From CAVVEC01 sp963747105 (GTDB taxonomy: Bacteria > Acidobacteriota > Terriglobia > Terriglobales > Acidobacteriaceae), in NCBI GenBank assembly GCA_963747105.1, contig CAVVEC010000016.1:744001-808000 (forward strand): a stretch of DNA of 64,000 bases, read 5' to 3'. A program made the position numbers and the translations under genes. Shown in pieces: positions 35,920-44,861 of this stretch. Below the pieces are notes generated by a model. That model was not told the origin of the DNA, ran no database searches, and worked only from the letters and a program-made list of their open reading frames with translations. The stretch's first letter is position 1, and every line of letters starts with the position of its first letter.

Positions 35920-38546
35920 TTAAGTGCCTTTGCCTTCGAGCTTGATAGACTGCGGACTTCCGGGCACGCTGTCCTTGATGCTGACCTCCGCATCGCGTTT
36001 CCCTTTTGCTTTTGGAGTGAAAGTCACGTTCACGGTGCAGGTGCTGCCGGGTGAAAGCGTCGCGGGCGACACCGGACAGTTGTTGGTTTGAGCAAAATCA
36101 GCCGCGTCTGCTCCGGCAATATTCAGGCTCTTGAAAGTGATCGGTGTGCCGCTCGGATTGCCCACCGTTATGGTTTGGGGGGCAGTAGTATGCCCTACCT
36201 TCTCTTTGCCGAAGCTAATGTTGCCAGGGAACAGAGACACCACCGGCAAATTCAACAGAACCGACAGGCTGTTGGAGTAAAAGTTAGCCACCGCCAGATC
36301 GGTTCCGCCGTCGCCGTTGAAATCCGCGACCGCAGGCCCAAACGGATACTCATCAAACAAATAATCCACGTGCGGCTGAAAGGTGCCGTCACCGTTGCCC
36401 GAGAGGATCGAAACCGTGCCGGGAGTACACGGCGGTTGCACGCATACCTCATTCGCCACTGCAAGATCGAGTTTGCCATCGCCGTTAAAGTCGCCGATAA
36501 CGATAGAGTCCGGAGCGAGGCCGACAGGATATACCACCTCAGACTGGAAGGTGCCATCGCCGTTGCCCAGTAGAATGGAAATGGTGTTGTCGGTGCTGTT
36601 CGCAACCGCCAGATCCTGATTACCGTCCGCATCGAAGTCCCCTGCCGCGATGCCATACGGACAATTGCCCACAGTGTAGTTGAGGGGTGATTTAAAGGTT
36701 CCATCCCCGTTGCCCAGCAGCACACTTGCATACCCGCCCGTCGTATTGGGACAGGACGTAATCGCCAAGTCCGGCTTGCCATCGTTGTTGAAATCGCTGA
36801 CGATGACCCACTCGGGTGTTTCCGGCGTGGGATAGTCCACGTGAGCCTGGAAGGTGCCGTCACCGTTGCCCAACAGGACAGATACTGTGTTGGCCAGGAG
36901 GTTGGTGGCGATCAAGTCCGGCTTACCGTCGAGGTTGACATCGGCCACAGCGACAATATATGGATAGATGCCCGCAGCGTATTCTTTCTGCGCCTGGAAG
37001 GTGCCGTCGCCGTTTCCCAATAGCACGGAGATGGCGTTCGCTCCCGAATCCGTCAATGCCAGATCGAGTTTGTTATCGCTCCGGAAATCACCGGTGGCCA
37101 CGGATAAAGGGGCATACCCGGTGGCGTAGTCAACATGGGGGGCGAACTTGCCCTTGCCTTTGTTGAGCAGAACTGCAGCCGAGTTGCCGAGGTTGACAGC
37201 CGCCGCCAAATCCGGTCTCCCGTCGCCGTTGAAGTCAGCAACCGCGGCGGTAACCGGGCCCTCGCTGACCACATAGTCCGTGCGTGTCTGGAACGTTCCG
37301 TTGCCCTGGCCAACGAGGATGGAAACGGTATCCGCACCACCATTGGGTATCGCCAGGTCGAGCTTTCCATCGCCATTGAGATCGGCGGCCGCCATGAACG
37401 TCGGAGCTGCTCCGGAACCATAGACTACCTGGGGCTCGAAAGTCCCGTTCCCCTTGCCCAACAGCACCGAGATTGTATTGTCGAGTTGGTTGGCAACGGC
37501 TACGTCGAGCTTGCCGTCCCCATTAAAATCGCCGGCAGCTATCCCGCCGGGAAGGTTGCCGACCGGAAAGGTAGCGGGTGTCTTGAAGGTGCCATTACCA
37601 TTGCCAAGCAGGATCGAGACGGTATTCGAATCGAAATTGGATAGGGCGAGGTCCACTTTCCCATCTCCGTTGAAATCCCCTAACACCAGATCGACAGGGA
37701 AATAGCCACCTTCGGGATATTCGACTTGGGATTGAAATGTACCATCGCCATTGCCGAGAAGGATCGAAACCGTTTCACTGTCAGCGTTCACAACTGCCAG
37801 ATCGAGGTTGCCGTCGCCGTTGAGGTCAGCCGTAACCACGTCGTACGGCGTATTACCCGTGGGATAGGTGACCGGCGACTGAAAGGTACCGTCTCCGTTG
37901 CCGAGGAGCACGGCCGCGGTGTCGCCCTCGTAGTCCGCGACTGCCAAATCAAGATGGCCATCATGGTTGAAGTCGCCGCCGTCAGACCCGTGGGCCAATC
38001 GCCCGCGGAGTAATTGGCCGCTGGTTGAAAGGTGCCATCGCCGTTGCCCAGCAGGACGGAAATGGTCCCTGACGTAGCACAGGTGACTGCCAGGTCAAGT
38101 TTCTTGTCCCCGTTGAAGTCCGCAGCGACGACGCTGAAACAATAGTTCCCTCCCAAGGCGTAGTCCACGTGGCTTTGAAAGCTGCCGTCCGGGCTGGCGA
38201 GCAGGACGGAAACCGTTCCCGCGAGCCCATTGGCGATCGCCATGCTCGGCGGGCCGCCCGCCTGAAAGGCGCCGATCGCCACTGCGTCGGGGTGACTGCC
38301 AGTGGGGAGATCGAGCCGGCCGAAAACATATCGGGCCGCAGCCACGGGTCCGCCAGGTTCGGCTGAATGCTCATGGTTGATTCCCGCCATTCCATGGTTA
38401 TGCAGCCCTGACAGCAGAGCCGGGCTGTCTGGCCCATGCAGCTCTACATGGCGGGTCTGCTTTTCCGGTAATTGCGCCCAAAGCGTACTAACACCAGCCA
38501 GCAGAACGAAAATCGCACCTGTGAGCAGCAGATTTCTGTGTGTCAT
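35920..38546 (-). pseudogene. Exported FG-GAP/VCBS repeat protein with choice-of-anchor D tail, one frameshift
   Basis: From ATG 38546 a signal peptide (LLLTGAIFVLLAGVSTLWAQ) is followed by about fourteen repeats of some 57 residues. The form is G-D-F-N-G-D-G-K-x-D-L-A-V-A-N ... S-V-L-L-G-N-G-D-G-T-F-Q, giving calcium-binding integrin-alpha-like propeller blades. The last 110 residues form an ASPM-SPD-2-Hydin-type beta domain (PGNISFGKEKVGHTTAPQTI). The reading frame breaks once near 37985, where WPTGLTAA must pass into DFNHDGHLDLAV; one missing base in GCGGCGACTTC explains it. All blades on both sides are intact, so the gene is probably functional if the sequence is corrected. Such proteins are secreted and may mediate adhesion. 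Confidence 0.85.
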
Positions 38547-38627
38547 TGAAGTTTCCCCCTTTTTTGAGTTGCTCAGCGTGGCCCGCGAAAGACAGGGGGC
38601 AAACATTGCGACCCTGCCCTCCGGTAT

Positions 38628-40955
38628 TCACTGTTGCACTAACGGCACCCGGGCTTTCACCCTGCGAACCTCTGAGCCTGTTTGTCCGTTGGTCTTGAGT
38701 AAAACCTGAATCGCTTTCACTTGCGACATGAGTTCGGCGACCTGGGCGTCTTGCAACTTGCCCTTGGCCTGTTGCGCCTTGAGTTGTGCTTGCTGAGCGC
38801 GGATTTGTTGCTGTTGTTTGCGAATCAGCGCCTGCTGTTCCTTGGTAGCTTCGATCAGCAGCGCCGTCAGGCGGCTATAGTCCACTCCTCTGGCGTCCTT
38901 GCCGTTGTCTTCGTATGTCACCACCTCAGGAACCACGGCCCCGACCTCCTCGGCGATTACCCCGATCTCATGTTTGCTGGAGTCTTTCAGGTCGTAGGAC
39001 ACGCCGCGCAGTTGCTCCACCTTGGACAACGCGTCTGGGAGAGTTTTGATATTGGTCTTCCAGCGGCGGGAACTGTAGGTCTCCCAGCTATCGCTCACCG
39101 GATGCCCGAGACCCCGCCCAATGGTCAGAATGTTGGATGGCTTCGTCGTGCCGATGCCAACGTTCACGGCCCATTTACCTGTTCCGCCCAACACCAACGA
39201 ATTGCTCTGGCCGACCACCGCGTGGGCGCCGATCGCGGTGGCGTTCCGGAGAGCGTCTCGGCCCGCGGTGCAGTTATATCCAATGCACGTGAGGCCGTTG
39301 CCGTTTGACCCGTCGAGTGCAGCGGTGCCAACGGCCGTGTTGGCCGTGCCCGTGGTGTTGTTGATGAGTGCTTCGGTGCCCACGGCAACGTTAGAGTACC
39401 CGGTCGTGTTGTCATACAGCGCATAGCTGCCGGTGGCGGTGTTGGCGGAACCCTCCCCTTCGTTCACCCCGGCATTGGCGTGGAGTGCCCCGTAGCCCGT
39501 CGCCGTGTTGTCATATCCTACGAGGCCGCCCCCTGTGTTGCTGAAGAGTGCCTGGTAGCCAAACGCGGAGTTGGTGGGGGACTGAGTGTTAGAGAGAAGC
39601 GCTTGGTATCCAAAAGCGGTATTGCCATCGGCTGAGTTGCTCTCGAGCGCCTGCACGCCCATCGCGGTGTTACAGCAATTCGTGCTATTGGCGTAGAGCG
39701 CAAAATAGCCGCTGGCGGTGTTGTTGTAGCCTGTGGTGTTCGACGGTAGCGCTTCGCTGCCAATGGCGGTGTTACTGTAGCCCGTGCTGTTGGAGAGGAG
39801 AGCCCCATAGCCTGTTCCCGTATTGCTCACGCCGGTGGCTGTGGTGTTCCCCGCGAAGCCGAGAAACGCGTTCCCGTTCCCATAAGAGCCGAAGGCAAAC
39901 AGGTTGCTGCCAATCTGGTATCCGCTACCCGTCACCACTCCCGTCGCGCTCAGGTTCCCGTTCACCATCTGGTTGCCGGTGAAGGTGTTGGCCGTCTTCA
40001 GTTGCGGTACAACCGAGGTGTTAATCCCGACCGTCGGGTTCTGCCCGCCGCTGCTGCTGATGCCCGTCCCCGCCGTAATGTTCAACACGCCGCTGTTGTT
40101 GAGAGTGACGTTGCCGCTCGTGCCCCCGCCGGTCAGGCCCGTCCCCGCGGTTACCCCTGTGATCGTGCCCGCGCCCGGAAACGTCTGTCCGCTCACAAAC
40201 GTCACCGTGCCGGTGTTGCTCACACTGAATGCTGTCCCGTTGATCGATAACGTCGGCGCGCTGCCGCTCGGAAACAAGCTCAGCGTGTTGCGAATGTCCG
40301 TCGTGCCGTTCACATCCAGATTGGCCGCTGGCGTGGTGGTGCCGACGCCCAGGTCTCCCGACGCGCTTTGAAAGATCTTCGAGTTGCCCAGCTTGCTGCC
40401 GCTCAGCCACAACGGCACGTAATCCTTCGTGCCTTTGCCCGTGAGGGTGTTGTTGCCGACAGTGTTCGGGCTAAGGGAATTATTCCCAGGGGCTGACAGA
40501 AAGGCGGAAGCCGGCTTTTCCCCCAGCGTCTGCGCGTCTCCCGCCTTCAGTGCATACGGCACGCTGAGCAACATCACCCGCGGTTGCTCGGCTTCCCCCT
40601 GCACTTGCACGCCCAGCCAACGGGCTTCGCCAGAGGCGAACACACTGGCGGGCAATCCCTGGCTGCTGGCTGCACCCAGTTGAACGCTGTAGTGCCCGTT
40701 TTTGTCGGGCTGCACATTCTGCGTCTCCATCCACAGCGGCGCGCCACCCCCGGAGTCCTGGTACAAGGCGAAGGTGACGCCCACGATGCCGGTCAGCGGC
40801 TTATGGTCGGCAGAACTCAACATGCCGCTGAAGTTGACCAGCGTGGGCACCACTGGATTTGTTTGTTGTGCACTGGTAACCGGCATAGCGCACGCGATGA
40901 GTACAGCAAGACTCACCATTGACTTCACGACTGACCTGACCTCACGAGTCTTCAT
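38628..40955 (-). CDS. Exported fibre-like protein with S74 (endosialidase-type) chaperone domain
   Basis: The 775-residue protein starts at ATG 40955 (GGAGAG upstream) with a signal peptide (SMVSLAVLIACAMPVTSAQQ). A beta domain (VPTLVNFSGMLSSADHKPLT) follows, then a triple-helix-like region with VTAGTGLTGGGTSGNVTL. The middle has about ten YadA-head-like repeats of the form N-T-A-x-G-x-x-A-L. An intramolecular chaperone domain follows (SRRWKTNIKTLPDALSKVEQ, then IGVIAEEVGAVVPEVV), with the Ser and Lys expected for self-cleavage. A C-terminal coiled coil ends it (LIRKQQQQIRAQQAQLKAQQ). It would form a trimeric surface fibre. The first 270 residues are nearly identical to the paralogue at 41239. 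Confidence 0.85.
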   Translation of the reverse strand: MKTREVRSVVKSMVSLAVLIACAMPVTSAQQTNPVVPTLVNFSGMLSSADHKPLTGIVGVTFALYQDSGGGAPLWMETQNVQPDKNGHYSVQLGAASSQGLPASVFASGEARWLGVQVQGEAEQPRVMLLSVPYALKAGDAQTLGEKPASAFLSAPGNNSLSPNTVGNNTLTGKGTKDYVPLWLSGSKLGNSKIFQSASGDLGVGTTTPAANLDVNGTTDIRNTLSLFPSGSAPTLSINGTAFSVSNTGTVTFVSGQTFPGAGTITGVTAGTGLTGGGTSGNVTLNNSGVLNITAGTGISSSGGQNPTVGINTSVVPQLKTANTFTGNQMVNGNLSATGVVTGSGYQIGSNLFAFGSYGNGNAFLGFAGNTTATGVSNTGTGYGALLSNSTGYSNTAIGSEALPSNTTGYNNTASGYFALYANSTNCCNTAMGVQALESNSADGNTAFGYQALLSNTQSPTNSAFGYQALFSNTGGGLVGYDNTATGYGALHANAGVNEGEGSANTATGSYALYDNTTGYSNVAVGTEALINNTTGTANTAVGTAALDGSNGNGLTCIGYNCTAGRDALRNATAIGAHAVVGQSNSLVLGGTGKWAVNVGIGTTKPSNILTIGRGLGHPVSDSWETYSSRRWKTNIKTLPDALSKVEQLRGVSYDLKDSSKHEIGVIAEEVGAVVPEVVTYEDNGKDARGVDYSRLTALLIEATKEQQALIRKQQQQIRAQQAQLKAQQAKGKLQDAQVAELMSQVKAIQVLLKTNGQTGSEVRRVKARVPLVQQ
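40174..40840 (-). repeat. Block duplicated at 42411-43077, almost identical
   Basis: This block matches 42411-43077 in register (constant offset 2237) with only about three differences seen by eye, including GEKPAS against GGKPAS. It covers the N-terminal domain and early fibre region of the two S74-type genes. The flanks diverge quickly on both sides. Confidence 0.85.
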
Positions 40956-41238
40956 AACTCTCTCCACGCGAAAAGATTGCGCTACGAACTGCCTGCGGCC
41001 GGTGGGGGTTTTTCCAAGAGCCCTCACTCCAACGGCCGTGACTGTTCTGCCACCTTCAACGGCCCCGCTGCTCGCGCAAAACGGCGGGCCACTCACCGTG
41101 AAATTCAGTCGTCTCACATGAGACGCGCGGGAGCTCACGCCCGAGAACTTCCCCACTCCAGCCAAAACCAGGCCTGAATGGGCCACCGGCCTCCGATGAA
41201 ACGTTACAGACCCGGGCACCCGCCCCGGGTTGCCCTCT

Positions 41239-43189
41239 TCAGAAGACAGAGACGAAGAAGGGAACGTCAAAGCTACTGCCGCCGTTAATTAGCACTTGGT
41301 TTGGGCTGACCACGCCGGATCCGCATTGGTCATCCAAGCAGGCAAAAAGCGTATTATTCGCCCCCGCGTACCCTGCTGGGGTTACCGACAGGAATCGGTC
41401 ATCTACCTGAAATCCGAAGTCAACCAGATACTCGGCTGTGTTGACGTATGTGTAGGTCATCCCACAGGGAACGGTGGTGGCGGCAGAACCGTTTAGCTGC
41501 GAGTTGAAGCAGCGCATAATTCCGCTGCTATTGGGATTGATGTAGGCCATGGCTTTGAGCCAGCCGCCCATGCTGCGTCCCTGCGAGACATGGCTGCCGG
41601 TGACGAAGCCGTAGCCGTTTGGGGCGTTGCCGTAAACTCCGGTTGCGTCCTTTGCGTCGTTGAAGCCGGCGACTCCGGAACCTCCGGTGGAGTGGGCGAA
41701 CCCTTGGACGGCGTTATTCCCCGAGCTCACTCCGGCGACGCCGACGCCGTTGGTAACACTTTTGCCGGAAACCCCGGTTCCGCTGGTATCGTTGCCCGAC
41801 ACCCCCGTTCCGCCGTAACTGATGCCATAAACGCCGATGCCGCCAGTAGCTTCGTCGATACCGTAGACGCCATACCCAGCAGGACTTTGTGAAATGCCAA
41901 GCGCGCCCGTTGCTGTTCCTGAGGTCGCGCTATTGATAAACAGGCCGCCGGTCGTGCTAGTGCTAATGCCGCTGGTAGCAATAGCGCCGTTGTCGGTGAG
42001 GTTGCCGTTGATTGTCTGGTCTGCCGGTGAAAGTATTGGCCGCATTCAATTGCGGGACCTTGGTGATATCCAAGTTCAAGGTGACATTGCCGCTGTTGCC
42101 GCCGCCGGTGAGATCCGAGCCGGCTGTCACCCCGTAATGGTGCCGCTGCCTGCATTCATGCATGCCCAGATGCCGCTGACGAATTCCAGAATCTGATTGG
42201 CGCTGCAGTTCTGCAGCCCGAGTGTCGCGTTGCCGCCGAGAGAGATCTTGCCGCCGCCCGTCATTCCCCCACCCGGAGTTACGGTTAACGATGAGTTCTG
42301 CAGCATGGCGTTGGTGATCCCGTTGTTCGGCACGCTCAGGGTGACATTGCCGCTCGTTGCCCCCACCGGTCAGGCCCGTGCCTGCGGTCACGCCTGTGAT
42401 CGTACCCGTGCCCGGAAACGTCTGTCCGCTCACAAACGTCACCGTGCCGGTGTTGCTCACACTGAATGCTGTCCCGTTGATCGATAACGTCGGCGCGCTG
42501 CCGCTCGGAAACAAGCTCAGCGTGTTGCGAATGTCCGTCGTGCCGTTCACATCCAGATTGGCCGCTGGCGTGGTGGTGCCGACGCCCAGGTCTCCCGACG
42601 CGCTTTGAAAGATCTTCGAGTTGCCCAGCTTGCTGCCGCTCAGCCACAACGGCACGTAATCCTTCGTGCCTTTGCCCGTGAGGGTGTTGTTGCCGACAGT
42701 GTTCGGGCTAAGGGAATTATTCCCAGGGGCTGACAGAAAGGCGGAAGCCGGCTTTCCCCCCAGCGTCTGCGCGTCTCCCGCCTTCAGTGCATACGGCACG
42801 CTGAGCAACATCACCCGCGGTTGCTCGGCTTCCCCCTGCACTTGCACGCCCAGCCAACGGGCTTCGCCAGAGGCGAACACACTGGCGGGCAATCCCTGGC
42901 TGCTGGCTGCACCCAGTTGAACGCTGTAGTGCCCGTTTTTGTCGGGCTGCACATTCTGCGTCTCCATCCACAGCGGCGCGCCACCCCCGGAGTCCTGGTA
43001 CAAGGCGAAGGTGACGCCCACGATGCCGGTCAGCGGCTTATGGTCGGCAGAACTCAACGTGCCACTGAAGTTGACCAGCGTGGGCACGATTGTGTTTGTT
43101 TGCTGCGCATCGGAAATTGCTGCGATGCAAGCGATGAGTACCACAAGACTCGCCGCTAATTTCACGACTTGCCGGTTGCAAGTTTCCAT
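41239..43189 (-). pseudogene. Exported fibre-like paralogue, three frameshifts
   Basis: ATG 43189 (GAGGAG upstream) begins a signal peptide (LAASLVVLIACIAAISDAQQ) and the same N-terminal domain as the 38628 protein. Frames then change near 42357, 42130 and 42025, passing through NNGITNAMLQNSSLTVTPGG, LDITKVPQLNAANTFTG and INGNLTDNGAIATSGISTST. The C-terminal third is different from the paralogue: Gly-rich repeats (GVYGIDEATGGIGVYGISYG) and a globular end (MRCFNSQLNGSAATTVPCGM, then VFVSVF-like end DVPFFVSVF) without an S74 domain. At 42357 an extra T is evident by comparison with the paralogue (CTCGTTGCCC against CTCGTGCCC). Confidence 0.78.
42411..43077 (-). repeat. Block duplicated at 40174-40840, almost identical
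   Basis: Second copy of the shared block between the two fibre-like genes. The near identity, compared with clear divergence outside it, points to recent duplication or gene conversion. Confidence 0.85.
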
Positions 43190-43409
43190 AGATGCTCCTC
43201 GGGCGTTTAATCGTTTGTAGACTTCTTCTGTGAAGCTGGTAGCGGCACTTCTCGCAATCCTCCCCTCCCTGAGAGGTACCGGTTCAGTTTCGCGACACCG
43301 GCCCTTTTCCTCGGGGCTAGGATCCGTCTTAAGTTGTGAAAGCCGGAGCAGGCGCGAGTCACACTTTCGTTACATTCTTGGCCTCAGCGCTCTATCGCCT
43401 GGCTCTCAG

Positions 43410-44585
43410 TCAAGGTGTCACCTCGTAGAAGGTGCCAACCCCGCTGCTCCCACCTTGGTACGTGACGCCATAGAGGTTGCCGCTCGAGTCAGGCGCCAGC
43501 CCGCTAGTCGGATACTCGCCGTCGCCAGTGCCACCCGCAAAGCTATGGAGTAAAGTCTCTGTCCAAACTCCGTTGGCTTGCGCTAATTCAAATACCGTTC
43601 CGTAGCCTGAAGCTCCTCCGCTATCGGTCGTGCCAAAGAGTTTGCCCTTGCGGTAAGTCAGAGTGCCGTACGGGTACGCGCCATCCGCGCCGGCAAAACT
43701 GTGTAGCACGATTAGCTTATAGCCGGTTTTCGCCTTCACCATCTCGAAAGCAGTGCCAATGCTAGCCGTCCCGCCAGACTGCGTTACGCCGAAAATGACC
43801 TGCTGCTTTTTCTTTTTGATGGTTCGTTTTGCTAGGGTTAGGCTGCCGTACAGTGGGTAAGCTCCGTCATTGCTTCCGCCGGCAAAGCTGTGCAGGACGG
43901 TCTCCTTCCAGCTCCCGCCGGAATTAGAGAGTTGAAAGACCGTGCCCTGGCCAAAGGCGCCACCTAAATATGTTGTTCCATAAAGGTTGCCTTTGCTGTC
44001 TACGGCCAGGCCGCCATAGGGGTTGCTCCCATCGCTTCCTCCGGTAAAGCTGTACAGTACGCTGAACACTCCTGCGCTTATTTCGTAAACTACGCCCGCG
44101 CCGCTGGCGCCTCCGTTTGCAGTGGTGCCGTAGGCGTTACCTTTTGTGTCGAGGATTATGGGAGCATAGGGCTGGGCGCCGTCAGAACCACCGCTAAAGC
44201 TATACAGAATCTGTTCCCCACCCGTGTTGTCCACGAAAACCGTGCCCGAGTTGCCGCTACCGCCAGCAGACGTCGTCCCCCAAACACTAATTCCATCAAA
44301 AATCGCACTGGCATGAGGGTAAGCACCGTCCGACCCGCCAGTGAAGCTGTATTCTGTGGTTAAACTTGAACCGGTAATGGCAAAGACGGTGCCGTAGCTG
44401 CCGGCTCCATAGACGGTCGTTCCAAAGAAATAACCGAAATTACTGCCGCCCAGGCCGCCGTAGTTGATTGGGTAAGCACCATCACTACCGCCTGTGAAGT
44501 TGTATAGAACTGTTTCGCTGCTGGCCCTTGCCCCAGCCGCCTGGAGCAGAACCATCATCAGAACCGCCGCTGCTTTGATTCGCAT
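43410..44585 (-). CDS. Exported GloVer-repeat protein
   Basis: The 391-residue protein from ATG 44585 (AAGAGGAG upstream) has a signal peptide (AAAVLMMVLLQAAGARASSE) and about nine GloVer repeats such as LYNFTGGSDGAYP, YGTTANGGASGAGVVYEI and LYSFTGGSDGSNPYGGLAVD. One repeat carries a basic insertion (LAKRTIKKKKQQVIFGVT) that may be a surface loop. It ends GVGTFYEVTP. No anchor is visible, so it is probably secreted or periplasmic. The function is unknown; it is one of four intact paralogues in the window. Confidence 0.88.
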   Translation of the reverse strand: MRIKAAAVLMMVLLQAAGARASSETVLYNFTGGSDGAYPINYGGLGGSNFGYFFGTTVYGAGSYGTVFAITGSSLTTEYSFTGGSDGAYPHASAIFDGISVWGTTSAGGSGNSGTVFVDNTGGEQILYSFSGGSDGAQPYAPIILDTKGNAYGTTANGGASGAGVVYEISAGVFSVLYSFTGGSDGSNPYGGLAVDSKGNLYGTTYLGGAFGQGTVFQLSNSGGSWKETVLHSFAGGSNDGAYPLYGSLTLAKRTIKKKKQQVIFGVTQSGGTASIGTAFEMVKAKTGYKLIVLHSFAGADGAYPYGTLTYRKGKLFGTTDSGGASGYGTVFELAQANGVWTETLLHSFAGGTGDGEYPTSGLAPDSSGNLYGVTYQGGSSGVGTFYEVTP

Positions 44586-44861
44586 AAAGCTGTCTCCTCT
44601 TGGTTTCTCGGCGTTGAGCCTAGTGATAACGCAGGCCCTGGAAAGAAGGGCGACACCCCCTTGCGCCGCCCACCCTCATGCGCTCGCCCACACGAGGGGC
44701 AGAGTGCGGAAAGAATTCGATTTCGTCAAAGGACTTTGTCGTGATGTCTAAGTGACCTGAGAAGGGTTGGTGTTTCAATGACTTGGGAAAATATATGACT
44801 TCATGATTGGGCTTTCGTGCTACACTTTTGCCCCGACGGAGTGGTTGTGCCATCGTCCCCC

